40,522 bases of DNA, from positions 1-40,522 of the forward strand of contig VBDU01000079.1 of the NCBI GenBank assembly GCA_005883625.1, written 5' to 3'. Under the pieces are notes generated by a model, which was not told where the DNA came from, ran no database searches, and saw only the letters and a program-made list of their open reading frames with translations. This document shows, in pieces, positions 17,083 through 24,459 of this stretch; within the stretch, counting starts at the first letter, position 1; each line of letters starts with the position of its first letter. This stretch comes from Chloroflexota bacterium (GTDB lineage: Bacteria > Chloroflexota > Limnocylindria > P2-11E). Made by a program: the position numbers and the translations under genes.

Positions 17083-18246
17083 TCAGGCCACGGCCTGCCC
17101 GCCAAGGGTCTTCTGATCCGCGCCCCGGATGTAGTCCTCCACGCCCTGACGGGCGCGGTCGTCGGGGATCTGCCGCGGCGGCGACTTCATGAAATACGCC
17201 GACGGCGCGACGATCGTGCCGCCGAGCCCGCGATCGAGCGCGAGCTTGCAGCACCGGATGGCGTCGATGACGACGCCCGCGCTGTTCGGTGAGTCCCAGA
17301 CCTCGAGCTTGACCTCGACGTTGAGCGGGACATCACCGAAGGTCGTGCCCTCCATGCGGATGTAGCACCACTTCCGGTCGAGCAGCCACGGCACGTAGTC
17401 CGACGGTCCGACGTGGACGTCCTTCTCCTCCAGCGGGTACTCGAGCATGCTCGTCACCGCATTCGTCTTGCTGATCTTCTTCGACTCGAGCCGTTCGCGC
17501 TCGAGCATGTTGAGGAAGTCGGTATTCCCGCCGAAATTGAGCTGGTACGTGCGGTCCAGGCGCACGCCCCGGTCCATGAAGAGACGGGTGAGGACTCGGT
17601 GCGTGATCGTCGCGCCGACCTGAGACTTGATGTCGTCGCCGATGATCGGGAGGTTCTTCGCGGCGAAGCGCTTCTGCCAGTACGGCTCGCGCGCGATGAA
17701 GACGGGGATGCAGTTGATGAACGCGCAGCCCGCCTCGAGGACCTGCTCCACGTACCACTTCGTCGCCTCCTCGCTCCCGACGGGGAGGTACGAGACGACG
17801 ACGTCCACCTGGCGGTCGCGCAGGATGCCGACGATGTCGTCCGTCGCGCCGGGTGCCTTCTTCACCACCTGCGACAGGTATTTGCCGATCCCGTCGTGCG
17901 TCATCCCGCGGCCGACCTTCACGCCGGTCCGCGGGACATCCGCGAAGCGATACGTGTTGTTCGGCTCCGCGTAGATCGCGTCGGCGAGGTCCTTGCCGAC
18001 CTTGTTCCGGTCGACGTCGAACGCCGCGACGAACTCGACGTCGCGGATGTGATAGCCGCCGAGATCGACGTGCATGATCCCGGGGATCCGGTCCGCCGAC
18101 TTGGCGTTGCGGTAGTAGTGCACGCCCTGCACGAGCGAGCTCGCGCAGTTCCCGACGCCGATGATCGCGACGCGGATCTTGCCCTTCGTCCGAGCCGCCG
18201 CGCGTCGCGGCCGGGCCGGCCGTCTCGTCCTCAGCGTTTGTGGCAT
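17083..18246 (-). CDS. ino1: Inositol-3-phosphate synthase (actinobacterial/archaeal type)
   Basis: Converts glucose 6-phosphate to 1D-myo-inositol 3-phosphate with tightly bound NAD, the first step of inositol lipid synthesis. The 387-aa chain has the NAD-binding motif [15 protein letters not shown], then [25 protein letters not shown], the catalytic-region lysine stretch [26 protein letters not shown] and [19 protein letters not shown]. Length and motifs match the short prokaryotic form. ATG 18246 is preferred over GTG 18258 because AAGGAAGG is 11 nt upstream of the ATG and overlaps the GTG. It begins just after the phosphatidyltransferase stop, so precursor supply and use are encoded together. 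Confidence 0.94.
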   Translation of the reverse strand: MPQTLRTRRPARPRRAAARTKGKIRVAIIGVGNCASSLVQGVHYYRNAKSADRIPGIMHVDLGGYHIRDVEFVAAFDVDRNKVGKDLADAIYAEPNNTYRFADVPRTGVKVGRGMTHDGIGKYLSQVVKKAPGATDDIVGILRDRQVDVVVSYLPVGSEEATKWYVEQVLEAGCAFINCIPVFIAREPYWQKRFAAKNLPIIGDDIKSQVGATITHRVLTRLFMDRGVRLDRTYQLNFGGNTDFLNMLERERLESKKISKTNAVTSMLEYPLEEKDVHVGPSDYVPWLLDRKWCYIRMEGTTFGDVPLNVEVKLEVWDSPNSAGVVIDAIRCCKLALDRGLGGTIVAPSAYFMKSPPRQIPDDRARQGVEDYIRGADQKTLGGQAVA

Positions 18247-18250
18247 GAAG

Positions 18251-18877
18251 CTATGCACCTTCCTTTGTGTGATCGAGCGCGCGCGCCGTGACGGCGACGC
18301 GCTGGACGAACGTGACGAGCGCGAGCGCCGCGACCGCGGCGACGGCGATGAGGTAGAGCTCGTTCTCGCCGAAGAGCGCCCAGGCGGCGAGGCCGAGGAG
18401 CAGGACGACCACGCGCGCCTCGCGAGGAGCCGGCCCGACCGTCGCGGCGGCGCCGAGTGACTCGGCCTTCGCGCGGACGTACGGGACGAGCGAGGAGGCC
18501 ACCAGGCCCGCGAGACCCGACCAGAAGAGAAGCCCGAAGCCGAGGGCGAAGCCCAGCGCCGCCGTCCCGCCGAAGATCGCGGCGTCGGCGAGCCGGTCGG
18601 CGGTCGAGTCGAGGAAGGCGCCCAGACGGGAGCCGCCGCCGGTCGCCCGCGCTATCGCGCCGTCCAGCGTGTCGGAGGCCGTGCCGACGAGGAGCGCGAC
18701 GAGCGCGGCGAGCGGCTGGTCGAGCGCGATGAGGGCGCCGCCCACGATGGTGAGGGCCGCCCCGAACAGCGTGACCGCGTTGGCCGTGACGCCGACGCGA
18801 GCGAGCGCGCGGGCGAGCGGCGCGATGCCCACGCGTGTGCCCTCGGCGACACGGTCTGGGACGACGCCGTGACTCAC
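18251..18877 (-). CDS. CDP-alcohol phosphatidyltransferase (phosphatidylinositol-phosphate synthase candidate)
   Basis: A 208-aa integral membrane enzyme with about five to six hydrophobic helices. It carries the complete CDP-alcohol phosphotransferase signature: [10 protein letters not shown] (Asp69, Asp72, Gly73, Ala76, Arg77), then Gly86, Asp90 and Asp94 in [10 protein letters not shown]. These bind the CDP-diacylglycerol diphosphate through two metal ions. With inositol-3-phosphate synthase immediately downstream, the likely acceptor is inositol 3-phosphate, giving phosphatidylinositol phosphate as in actinobacteria. Glycerol-phosphate is the alternative. GTG 18877 overlaps the ArsR stop (GTGA), and the longer frame into arsR is not credible. 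Confidence 0.9.
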   Translation of the reverse strand: MSHGVVPDRVAEGTRVGIAPLARALARVGVTANAVTLFGAALTIVGGALIALDQPLAALVALLVGTASDTLDGAIARATGGGSRLGAFLDSTADRLADAAIFGGTAALGFALGFGLLFWSGLAGLVASSLVPYVRAKAESLGAAATVGPAPREARVVVLLLGLAAWALFGENELYLIAVAAVAALALVTFVQRVAVTARALDHTKEGA

Positions 18878-19200
18878 GAGACGCCGGCCTCGGCCCGGTT
18901 CATGAGCAGTCGAATACCACGCGCGTTGAGGTCGGCGAAGCGCTCGCGGTCGAACGTGCAGCGCACCTCGCGGCCGACGCGCTCGGTCCGCACGATCCCC
19001 GCGCGGCGCAGCCGTCGAAGGTGCCACGACATGAGCGGCTGGCTGATGCGCAGGCGGCGCGCGAGCTCCGAGACCGGCTGCTCGCCTTCGGTGACCAGGA
19101 TCTGCACGATGCGCAGCCGATTCGTGTCGCCGAGCGCCCGGTAATAGCTCTTCAGCTCGCGCAGCGAGGACTGGCTGAGCACGCTCCCCTTTCGACCCAC
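18874..19200 (-). CDS. ArsR-family winged-helix regulator leading the inositol-lipid operon
   Basis: A 108-aa HTH_5/ArsR-type DNA-binding protein: YRALGDTNRLRIVQIL, the recognition region ELARRLRISQPLMSWHLRRL, and the wing GIVRTERVGREVRCTFDRE. It lacks the CVC metal site of arsenic sensors, so the signal is probably not a soft metal, and none is evident. GTG 19200 abuts a 23-nt imperfect palindrome (19201-19223), consistent with autoregulation. An internal GTG at 19182 behind AAAGGGGAG is the alternative start. Its stop overlaps the phosphatidyltransferase start, so regulator and pathway are one transcript. Confidence 0.85.
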   Translation of the reverse strand: MGRKGSVLSQSSLRELKSYYRALGDTNRLRIVQILVTEGEQPVSELARRLRISQPLMSWHLRRLRRAGIVRTERVGREVRCTFDRERFADLNARGIRLLMNRAEAGVS

Positions 19201-19223
19201 AAGCGATAGTTCAAGTTTCGCTT
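19201..19223. promoter_or_regulatory. Palindrome at the start of the inositol-lipid operon (candidate ArsR-family operator)
   Basis: AAGCGA and TCGCTT arms (6 bp each, perfect) enclose 11 nt with AT-rich sequence. The element directly abuts the GTG start of the ArsR-like gene, where a -10 region for a leaderless transcript would sit. ArsR-family proteins commonly bind such interrupted palindromes over their own promoter. Confidence 0.5.
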
Positions 19224-19294
19224 ATGAGTCTTAGGGAAGGCTAGAGAAGCGGGCGGGGCGTGTCAAGGGTGCGCCGGTGGGCCGACGAGCGGGA

Positions 19295-19561
19295 CTACTT
19301 GCGGGCGGTGGCGAAGATCTCCGCGAGCTCTTTGACGGTGCGTTCTGACTTGCCCTGACGGAAGGCGTCGGCCACGCAGGTCTCGAGGTGCTCCTCCAGG
19401 ATCATCGCGTCGATCCGCTCGAGCGCCTTCTCCACGGCCAGCGTCTGCTTGAGCACGTCGACGCAGTACGTGTCCTCCTCGACCATGCGCTCGACCGCTT
19501 TGAGATGGCCGGCGACCGAGCGCAGCCGCGCGAGGACGTCCTTCCGAGATTCGGTCCGCAC
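19295..19561 (-). CDS. csoR: CsoR/RcnR-family metal-sensing repressor (CsoR-like)
   Basis: An 88-aa all-helical DUF156-type repressor. Cys33, His58 and Cys62 have the same spacing (25 and 4) as the copper ligands of M. tuberculosis CsoR (Cys36, His61, Cys65), so Cu(I) sensing is likely. Sulfur-sensing or formaldehyde-sensing relatives are less fitting because of the His. The N-terminal segment [20 protein letters not shown] is the conserved DNA-binding helix. GTG 19561 is the start, with TAGGAT ending 6 nt upstream and a perfect palindrome over that box. No copper ATPase or chaperone is in the window, so its targets beyond itself and perhaps rarA are unknown. Confidence 0.88.
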   Translation of the reverse strand: MRTESRKDVLARLRSVAGHLKAVERMVEEDTYCVDVLKQTLAVEKALERIDAMILEEHLETCVADAFRQGKSERTVKELAEIFATARK

Positions 19562-19569
19562 GCCGTCAT

Positions 19570-19594
19570 CCTACCCCCTGGGGGAGGGGGTAGG
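19570..19594. promoter_or_regulatory. Perfect G/C-tract palindrome, CsoR-type operator
   Basis: Arms CCTACCCCCT and AGGGGGTAGG (10 bp, perfect) flank five G residues. TA-flanked G/C tracts are typical operator sites of the CsoR/RcnR family. The element begins 9 nt upstream of the csoR GTG, covers its TAGGAT -10-like box (minus strand, 19568-19573), and lies 16 nt before the rarA ATG. The repressor could therefore control both divergent genes. Confidence 0.75.
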
Positions 19595-19610
19595 GTGGGA
19601 CAATCGGCGC

Positions 19611-20954
19611 ATGGGAGCGCAGCCGCTCGCCGCGCGAATGCGACCGAGGGACCTCGACGAGCTCGTCGGCCAGCAGCACCTGATCGGGCCGGGCCGCGTC
19701 CTCCGGAAGGCGATCGACGCGGGGCAGCTGCCGTCGATGATCCTCTGGGGTCCGCCGGGCACGGGGAAGACGACCCTCGCGGCGATCGGCGCGAAGCACG
19801 CGAACGCGCGGTTCGTCGCGATCTCGGCGGTCGCTTCGGGCGTGGCGGAGCTGCGGAGGATCATCGAGGACTCCCGAAAGCTCCGGCAGCTGAACGGCCA
19901 GCGCACGGTGCTCTTCATCGACGAGATCCACCGCTTCAACAAGGCGCAGCAGGACGTCGTGCTGCCGTACGTAGAGAACGGCGACGTCGTGCTGCTCGGC
20001 GCGACGACGGAGAACCCCTCGTTCGAAGTCAACTCCGCGCTTCTTTCGCGTTCCCGGGTGTTCACGCTCAAGCCGCTCAGCGAAGAGGACGTGCGGACCA
20101 TCGTGCGCCGCGCCCTCGCCGACGAGCGCGGCCTCGGCGGCAGCGTGCGGCTCGCCGAGGACGCGGAGAACGGGCTCGTCGCCGTGAGCAACGGCGACGC
20201 GCGCGTCGCCCTGAACGCGCTCGAGCTCGCGGCCGACGCGGCCACGCCGGGGCCCGACGGCAAGCGGCCGGTGGGGCTCGAGGAGATCCGCGAGGCGCTC
20301 CAGCGCCGATCGCTGCTCTACGACCGCGCGGGCGACCAGCACTACGACACGATCAGCGCCTTCATCAAGAGCGTGCGTGGCTCCGACCCCGACGCCGCCC
20401 TCTACTGGCTCATGCGGATGATCGACGCGGGAGAGGACCCCATGTTCATCGCGCGGCGCATCGTCATCCTCGCCGGCGAGGACGTGGGCCTCGCCGATCC
20501 GCAGGCGCTCGTGATCGCGAGCGCGGCGCAGCAGGCGGCGCACCTCATCGGCCTGCCGGAGGCGTACTACCCGCTCGCCGAGGCGACCGTGTACTGCGCG
20601 CTCGCCCCGAAGTCCGATTCGCTCAAGCGCAGCCTCGGCGAGCTGTCGCACGACCTCGCCGAGACGCGGGCCGACCCCGTGCCGCTCCACCTGCGGAACG
20701 CCCCGACGTCCCTCATGGCGCACCTCGGCTACGGCCAGGGCTACAAATACGCGCACGACTACGAGGGACACGTCGCGCCCGACGAGACGTACCTGCCCGA
20801 GTCGCTCGAAGGGCGGCGCTACTACGTGCCGACGGATCTCGGCGCGGAGGCGGAGCTCAGGTCGCGGCTCGAGTCTCTCCGCCGGCGAAGCGCGCGAGGA
20901 ATAGACCGAGCTCGAACAGGAGATACATCGGGATCGCGACCAGCGTCTGGTTGA
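19611..20954 (+). CDS. rarA: Replication-associated recombination protein A (AAA+ ATPase)
   Basis: RarA/MgsA is a clamp-loader-like AAA+ ATPase acting at stalled replication forks. In this 447-aa chain Walker A is [14 protein letters not shown] (about 44-57), Walker B is [16 protein letters not shown] (DEIH at 104-107), sensor 1 is [20 protein letters not shown], and the tetramerisation part has [19 protein letters not shown] and [17 protein letters not shown] 19611 gives the canonical [13 protein letters not shown]-terminus. GACAAT sits 6 nt upstream and there is no Shine-Dalgarno. The normal family end is near [14 protein letters not shown]. The last 25 residues read through into the antisense of tatC, giving a 98-nt convergent overlap. 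Confidence 0.94.
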   Translation: MGAQPLAARMRPRDLDELVGQQHLIGPGRVLRKAIDAGQLPSMILWGPPGTGKTTLAAIGAKHANARFVAISAVASGVAELRRIIEDSRKLRQLNGQRTVLFIDEIHRFNKAQQDVVLPYVENGDVVLLGATTENPSFEVNSALLSRSRVFTLKPLSEEDVRTIVRRALADERGLGGSVRLAEDAENGLVAVSNGDARVALNALELAADAATPGPDGKRPVGLEEIREALQRRSLLYDRAGDQHYDTISAFIKSVRGSDPDAALYWLMRMIDAGEDPMFIARRIVILAGEDVGLADPQALVIASAAQQAAHLIGLPEAYYPLAEATVYCALAPKSDSLKRSLGELSHDLAETRADPVPLHLRNAPTSLMAHLGYGQGYKYAHDYEGHVAPDETYLPESLEGRRYYVPTDLGAEAELRSRLESLRRRSARGIDRARTGDTSGSRPASG

Positions 20955-21675
20955 ACGGATCCGGCGTCGGCGTGATGATCGCGCCGATCACGAACACGAG
21001 CAGGAACACGTAGCGACGCTGCTTCGCGAGCCATGAGCGGCGCACGACGTGGACCCGCACGAGCGCGTAGATGATGGCTGGCATCTCGAAGACGAGGCCC
21101 ACGCCGAGAATGAAGGTCGTCACGAACGAGATGTAATCAGACGCCCGGAGCTGGTTCTGGATGACGTCGCCGCCAAAGCTGATGAGGAACTTGATCGCGT
21201 TCGGCAGGAGCACGAAGTAGCAGAACGCCATCCCCAGGACGAACAGGAGGATCACCGGAAGGCCCATGAAGCGGATGTACCGTCGTTCGTTCGCGAGCAG
21301 GGCCGGGTCGATGTACGCGTAGATCTCATAGAGGATCACCGGCATCGCGATAGCGATCCCCGCGAAGAGGGAGACGCGCATGAACGTCGTGAAGTTCTCG
21401 GTCGGGCTGAGCGCGACGAGCTTGGTCGGCAACGCGCTACACGTCAGGCCGAGACGGGCCGAGATGTCCGGCGGGAAGAGCGAGCGCGTGGTCACCTCGA
21501 ACCACTGGCAGTCGACCGGGATCAGTAGGACGCGGATGATGCTCGTAGAAAAGAGGAAGGCGATGACGCTCGTGATGAGGACCGCGAACGCGGCGACCAT
21601 GAGCCGCGTCCGAAGCTCACCGAGGTGCTGGACGAGCGAGAGCTCCTTGTCGCGCTCGCTCATCGTGGCCGTCAT
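20857..21675 (-). CDS. tatC: Sec-independent (Tat) protein translocase subunit TatC
   Basis: Core receptor of the twin-arginine translocon, 272 aa, with the expected six membrane segments. Family landmarks are [13 protein letters not shown] at the N-terminus, the [23 protein letters not shown] block, [33 protein letters not shown] and [23 protein letters not shown] Tat substrate-binding Glu is plausible in GLVFEMP. The periplasmic loop between helices 1 and 2 is longer than in E. coli. The start could be GTG 21678, ATG 21675 or ATG 21663. No tatA/B is in the window. Its 3' end overlaps the rarA 3' end. Confidence 0.94.
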   Translation of the reverse strand: MTATMSERDKELSLVQHLGELRTRLMVAAFAVLITSVIAFLFSTSIIRVLLIPVDCQWFEVTTRSLFPPDISARLGLTCSALPTKLVALSPTENFTTFMRVSLFAGIAIAMPVILYEIYAYIDPALLANERRYIRFMGLPVILLFVLGMAFCYFVLLPNAIKFLISFGGDVIQNQLRASDYISFVTTFILGVGLVFEMPAIIYALVRVHVVRRSWLAKQRRYVFLLVFVIGAIITPTPDPFNQTLVAIPMYLLFELGLFLARFAGGETRAAT

Positions 21676-21720
21676 CACGCAAGCCTAGAATCAGTCCTGT
21701 CGGTCCGCTGCTCCGGCAAC

Positions 21721-21792
21721 GCCCCCATAGCTCAGTGGATAGAGCGCAGGCCTCCGGAGCCTGAGACAGCCGTTCGAGTCGGCTTGGGGGTA
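21721..21792 (+). tRNA. tRNA-Arg (anticodon CCG)
   Basis: A full cloverleaf folds by hand. The acceptor is GCCCCCA with TGGGGGT (one G-U at the end), the D-stem is GCTC/GAGC, and the anticodon stem is CAGGC/GCCTG with loop CTCCGGA. The T-stem is AGCCG/CGGCT with loop TTCGAGT, and the discriminator is A. Anticodon CCG reads the CGG arginine codon, frequent in this GC-rich window. The variable loop is short (4 nt) and the 3' CCA is not encoded. Confidence 0.93.
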
Positions 21793-22180
21793 CCGCTCCT
21801 TCACGTGCCTCGCCCAGCGCTCTCTTGGCCACCGACGTGAACGCGCAAGTGTCACTTCGCGAGGCAGACCGCCAGCTTGACGATCTCGGCCTCACCAACG
21901 ATCGCTGGCGCGATCCGTCGCAGCGACAGGTGCGCGCGGACCGGGCGCGATGAGTTGGGCGAGGTCTCGGTCGTGCATACCGCGATGGCGCGGTCGTCGG
22001 ACGCGGCCATCGTCGCGGTCCGTCTGCTGCTGGCGCTCGCCGCTCCGTACCACGTGCGCGGTGAGGACCGCACGGTCGGCCGCGGCATTGGCGTCGCGTC
22101 GTAGCCGATCGGGAGCGCCGCGTCACGCGGCACGAGGAGTGCACGCCGACCTCCTGAACGTTTCCGCAGGGAGGTCACGC
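21793..22180. other. 388-nt stretch without a supportable gene
   Basis: Between tRNA-Arg and the GlsB-like gene. Short open frames exist on both strands: minus 21852-22178, and plus from a TTG at 21877 to 22104. Neither resembles a family I know, no frame has a Shine-Dalgarno, and they compete over the same bases. TGCCTCGC (21806-21813) and GCGAGGCA (21859-21866) are inverted copies 45 nt apart. It could be a decayed gene, or a spacer with a tRNA 3' processing or termination region. Confidence 0.4.
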
Positions 22181-22444
22181 ATGGGTCTTATCGGGTTCCT
22201 CGTCGTCGGCCTCGTCGCTGGCTTCATCGCGCGCTTCCTCGTCCCCGGCCCTGACCCGATGGGCTGGCTCGGCACGCTGGTGCTCGGGCTCATCGGCTCG
22301 TTCGTCGGCGGGACGCTGGCCGCGCTCATCTTCGGCGGCACGCTCGAAATGTCGGCCTCGGGGCTCATCGGCTCCGTCGTCGGCGCGATCATCGTGCTGC
22401 TCATCTGGCGTGCGATGCGTGGAGGTCGCCGGGTCGCGGCGTAG
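22181..22444 (+). CDS. GlsB/YeaQ/YmgE family (transglycosylase-associated) small membrane protein
   Basis: An 87-aa hydrophobic protein with three predicted membrane helices: GLIGFLVVGLVAGFIARFLV, then GWLGTLVLGLIGSFVGGTLA, then GLIGSVVGAIIVLLIWRAM. The GW(L/I)GTLVLGLIGSFVGG block is the hallmark of the GlsB/YeaQ/YmgE family, often stress-induced and of unknown mechanism. ATG 22181 is preceded by GCAGGGAGGT about 7 nt upstream, so the start is well supported. It stands alone, with a terminator-like hairpin just after it. Confidence 0.9.
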   Translation: MGLIGFLVVGLVAGFIARFLVPGPDPMGWLGTLVLGLIGSFVGGTLAALIFGGTLEMSASGLIGSVVGAIIVLLIWRAMRGGRRVAA

Positions 22445-22457
22445 CTGTTCGCTCATC

Positions 22458-22475
22458 GCGGGGGCGGGCCCCCGC
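22458..22475. terminator. Hairpin between convergent genes, terminator-like
   Basis: GCGGGGGC (22458-22465) and GCCCCCGC (22468-22475) can pair into a very stable stem with a minimal loop. It lies between the stop codons of the GlsB-like gene and the convergent 60-aa gene. There is no T-run, so termination would depend on the stem or Rho. Confidence 0.5.
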
Positions 22476-22499
22476 ACCCCCTAGGGATACACGCCCTGG

Positions 22500-22682
22500 C
22501 TAGTAGGTGGTCTCCTCGTCGCCGAGGCGGATCCGGTCCAGCGACAACCAGAACTTCCCAAGCCTGTTCTTGACGAGCCACTCCTCGCCGTTCGGCGAGG
22601 AGCGAATGAGCTCGCCCTCCAGCCAGTCGTCGGCGGCCACGGGCTTGTAGCGGACCCGGAGGCCGGGTCGCAGCTCGATCAC
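22500..22682 (-). CDS. Small 60-aa protein coupled to the ATPase
   Basis: Not a family I recognise. The 60-aa product is charged and strand-rich (RVRYKPVAADDWLEGELIRS, EWLVKNRLGKFWLSLDRIRL), which could fit a small SH3/Tudor-like barrel, with no membrane segment or cysteines. The case for it being real is the GTG start at 22682 sharing bases with the ATPase stop (GTGA), high-GC third positions, and a protein-like composition. Translational coupling suggests it acts with, or is stoichiometric to, the ATPase upstream. Confidence 0.65.
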   Translation of the reverse strand: MIELRPGLRVRYKPVAADDWLEGELIRSSPNGEEWLVKNRLGKFWLSLDRIRLGDEETTY

Positions 22683-23896
22683 CGCTTCGGAACGATAGCC
22701 GCGACGAGCACCGCCTCATCGAGACGCCGCACGTACTCTCCGAACATGGGCTCGACGAAGTCGTAGCGGCCGCGGCCCAGGCGCACGACGAGCCCGCGCT
22801 CCTCGAGCGCGCGCAGCGCGCGAAGCACCTCCGGCCGCGGCACGGTGGCGCCGTCGCCCTCCGCCGCGTACAGGACCGCGCCGTGCGCGATCCGTTTGGT
22901 CACCTGCTGCAGGTATTTGTGCGTGCCGAGCTCGCCCCAGTGCAGCGCGAACGGCCGCTCGAGCTCGCGCATGGCCTGCTCGTACGCGACGCCGAGGAGG
23001 TCGGCGGTCACCGTGCGCGCACCCGTGTCCCGCATCAGGTAATAAAGGGCCGCACAGACCTGCATGGTGTCCTGGGGATGACCGCCCGTCGCGTCGAGCA
23101 AGCGGTCGACGCTCGCCTCGTCGATCGCGAGCTTCTTCTCGGCGAACTTCCCGCGCAGGTACTCGAGCCAGTCGTCGGGGTCGATGCCGAAGCGGTGGCC
23201 GCCCGCATCGCTGAGATCGAGCGGCACGGCAAAGCGGTAGAAGGCGTGGCCCTTCGCACTGAAGAGCTCCTCGAGGATGCCTTGCTCGCTCCCGAGGAAG
23301 GCGTACGCGACGCCGCGCTGCGCCTGGAAGTGCGCGCGCATGACGTCGAACATGCGCGGTCCGAGCCGGCCGGCGGCCTGGAATTCGTCGAACGCGACGA
23401 CCACGCGCTTGCCGCTGCGCTTCGCGAGCGCCTGGGGGAGATCGAGCGCGCCCTCAACGAAGCGCTGCGCGTTCGTCTCGCGCGCCAGCTGCAGCGCCAG
23501 CTCGACGTGCTCGTAGCGCACCTTGACGGTCGGCCGCATCCCCGCCGCGATCGCCTTGGCCTGCTCGAACGTGCGCTCGACACCGGTGAGGTTCTGCAGG
23601 ACCGCGTCGGCGAGGCGCTCGCCGAGGCCGCGGAGGTCCGTCGCGCCGAGACAGTCGACGTAGGCGGTGTGCTGGCCGCGCCGGCGGAGGCGGCGGAGCG
23701 CCTCCAGGACCAGGGAGGTCTTCCCGATACGGCGCGGCCCGGCGACGAGCACGTGCTGCCCGTCTTCGAGCCGCTCGACGAGACGTCGCAGGTAGCCCTC
23801 CCGACCCACGAGGTCCGCGGCCGGGACCGGCCCGCCGACCGGGAAGTGGGGTGGGGGAGCGGGCACCGGCGCGAACGGGCGCGGCATCACCGCCAT
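22679..23896 (-). CDS. STAND/archaeal-type P-loop ATPase with C-terminal winged-helix-like region
   Basis: A 405-aa ATPase. A Pro-rich leader precedes DLVGREGYLRRLVERLEDG (about 29-47), Walker A VAGPRRIGKTSLV, Walker B VVVAFDEFQAAGRLG, and a sensor-like AYAFLGSEQGILEELF. A helical region with LLDATGGHPQDTMQVCAALY follows. The C-terminal VPRPEVLRALRALEERGLVV-RLGRGRYDFVEPMFGEYVRR looks like a winged helix. This architecture matches the AAA ATPases related to archaeal MNS/STAND proteins, whose functions are mostly unknown. It lacks an obvious effector domain. ATG 23896 overlaps a 21-nt AT-rich palindrome shared with the divergent gene, and the 60-aa gene follows with a GTGA overlap. Confidence 0.82.
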   Translation of the reverse strand: MAVMPRPFAPVPAPPPHFPVGGPVPAADLVGREGYLRRLVERLEDGQHVLVAGPRRIGKTSLVLEALRRLRRRGQHTAYVDCLGATDLRGLGERLADAVLQNLTGVERTFEQAKAIAAGMRPTVKVRYEHVELALQLARETNAQRFVEGALDLPQALAKRSGKRVVVAFDEFQAAGRLGPRMFDVMRAHFQAQRGVAYAFLGSEQGILEELFSAKGHAFYRFAVPLDLSDAGGHRFGIDPDDWLEYLRGKFAEKKLAIDEASVDRLLDATGGHPQDTMQVCAALYYLMRDTGARTVTADLLGVAYEQAMRELERPFALHWGELGTHKYLQQVTKRIAHGAVLYAAEGDGATVPRPEVLRALRALEERGLVVRLGRGRYDFVEPMFGEYVRRLDEAVLVAAIVPKR

Positions 23897-23915
23897 GATA
23901 CATCCTATGTATCAT
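23895..23915. promoter_or_regulatory. AT-rich perfect palindrome in the divergent ATPase / membrane-protein promoter
   Basis: Arms ATGATACAT and ATGTATCAT (9 bp, perfect) surround CCT. The element is strikingly AT-rich against its surroundings and fills almost the whole 23-nt gap between two divergent start codons, overlapping the ATPase ATG. TATCAT (plus, 4 nt before the ATG) and TAGGAT (minus, 5 nt before the ATG) inside it could be -10 boxes for leaderless transcripts. It is a strong operator candidate, and the binding protein is unknown. Confidence 0.7.
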
Positions 23916-23919
23916 TCGC

Positions 23920-24441
23920 ATGCCGCGCGTGTGTACAGGCGTCCCGTGCGAGCATCGCGCGGTGCCGTTCGTCGTCGCGGCCACCCTGCTCGCGGCGGGT
24001 GCGATCTTCGGCTACCTCCGCCTTGCCCGACCGCTCGTCCCCGATCCCGCGGAGCGGGCGGCCCTTGCCGAGGCGGTGGGCGCAGTGGACCGCGAGCTCG
24101 CCGCGAACCTCGAGCTCACCGCGCTGTTCGACCAGACGCGTCAGCCGATCGTCCTCGAGAACGGTGAGTTCGCGCGTCACCGGGCCGCCCTGGAACGCAC
24201 CGCGCCGGCGATCTTCACGGCCGTGGCCGAGCTCTACGCGCGCCTCGCGGAGGCGGAATCGGCCATGGAGCGTCGCGGCCCCGCGAATTCCCTGAAGGAC
24301 GAGGACCGGGCGATCGTCGAGCGCTGGGAGGGCGACGCCCGGGCGGCCCAGCGGGCCCTCCGCGAGGCGCTCGGGCTCAAACCCGTGGCCGGCCCGCGGG
24401 CGGCGATCGCTCGCTTGCGTGGGAGCCGCCTGCCCGGCTAG
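23920..24441 (+). CDS. Small membrane-anchored protein with coiled-coil-like domain, unknown function
   Basis: A 173-aa protein with one N-terminal membrane segment (VPFVVAATLLAAGAIFGYLRL, about 15-35). An Ala/Glu/Arg-rich helical region follows (AERAALAEAVGAVDRELAAN, ELYARLAEAESAMERRG, ARAAQRALREALG) that is probably cytosolic coiled coil. I do not recognise a family. ATG 23920 lies 4 nt after the palindrome. An internal GTG at 23962, just before the membrane segment, is the alternative start. It shares the promoter region with the ATPase, so joint regulation is likely. The PBP gene follows 18 nt downstream. Confidence 0.7.
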   Translation: MPRVCTGVPCEHRAVPFVVAATLLAAGAIFGYLRLARPLVPDPAERAALAEAVGAVDRELAANLELTALFDQTRQPIVLENGEFARHRAALERTAPAIFTAVAELYARLAEAESAMERRGPANSLKDEDRAIVERWEGDARAAQRALREALGLKPVAGPRAAIARLRGSRLPG

Positions 24442-24459
24442 CCGACCCCTCTGTCGGCT

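Noticed and set aside
21852..22178. Minus-strand 108-codon frame after the tRNA as a gene
   Set aside because: No Shine-Dalgarno, Arg/Ser/Thr-rich shadow-like N-terminal half, no recognisable family, and a competing plus-strand frame over the same bases. Recorded as an uncertain interval instead.
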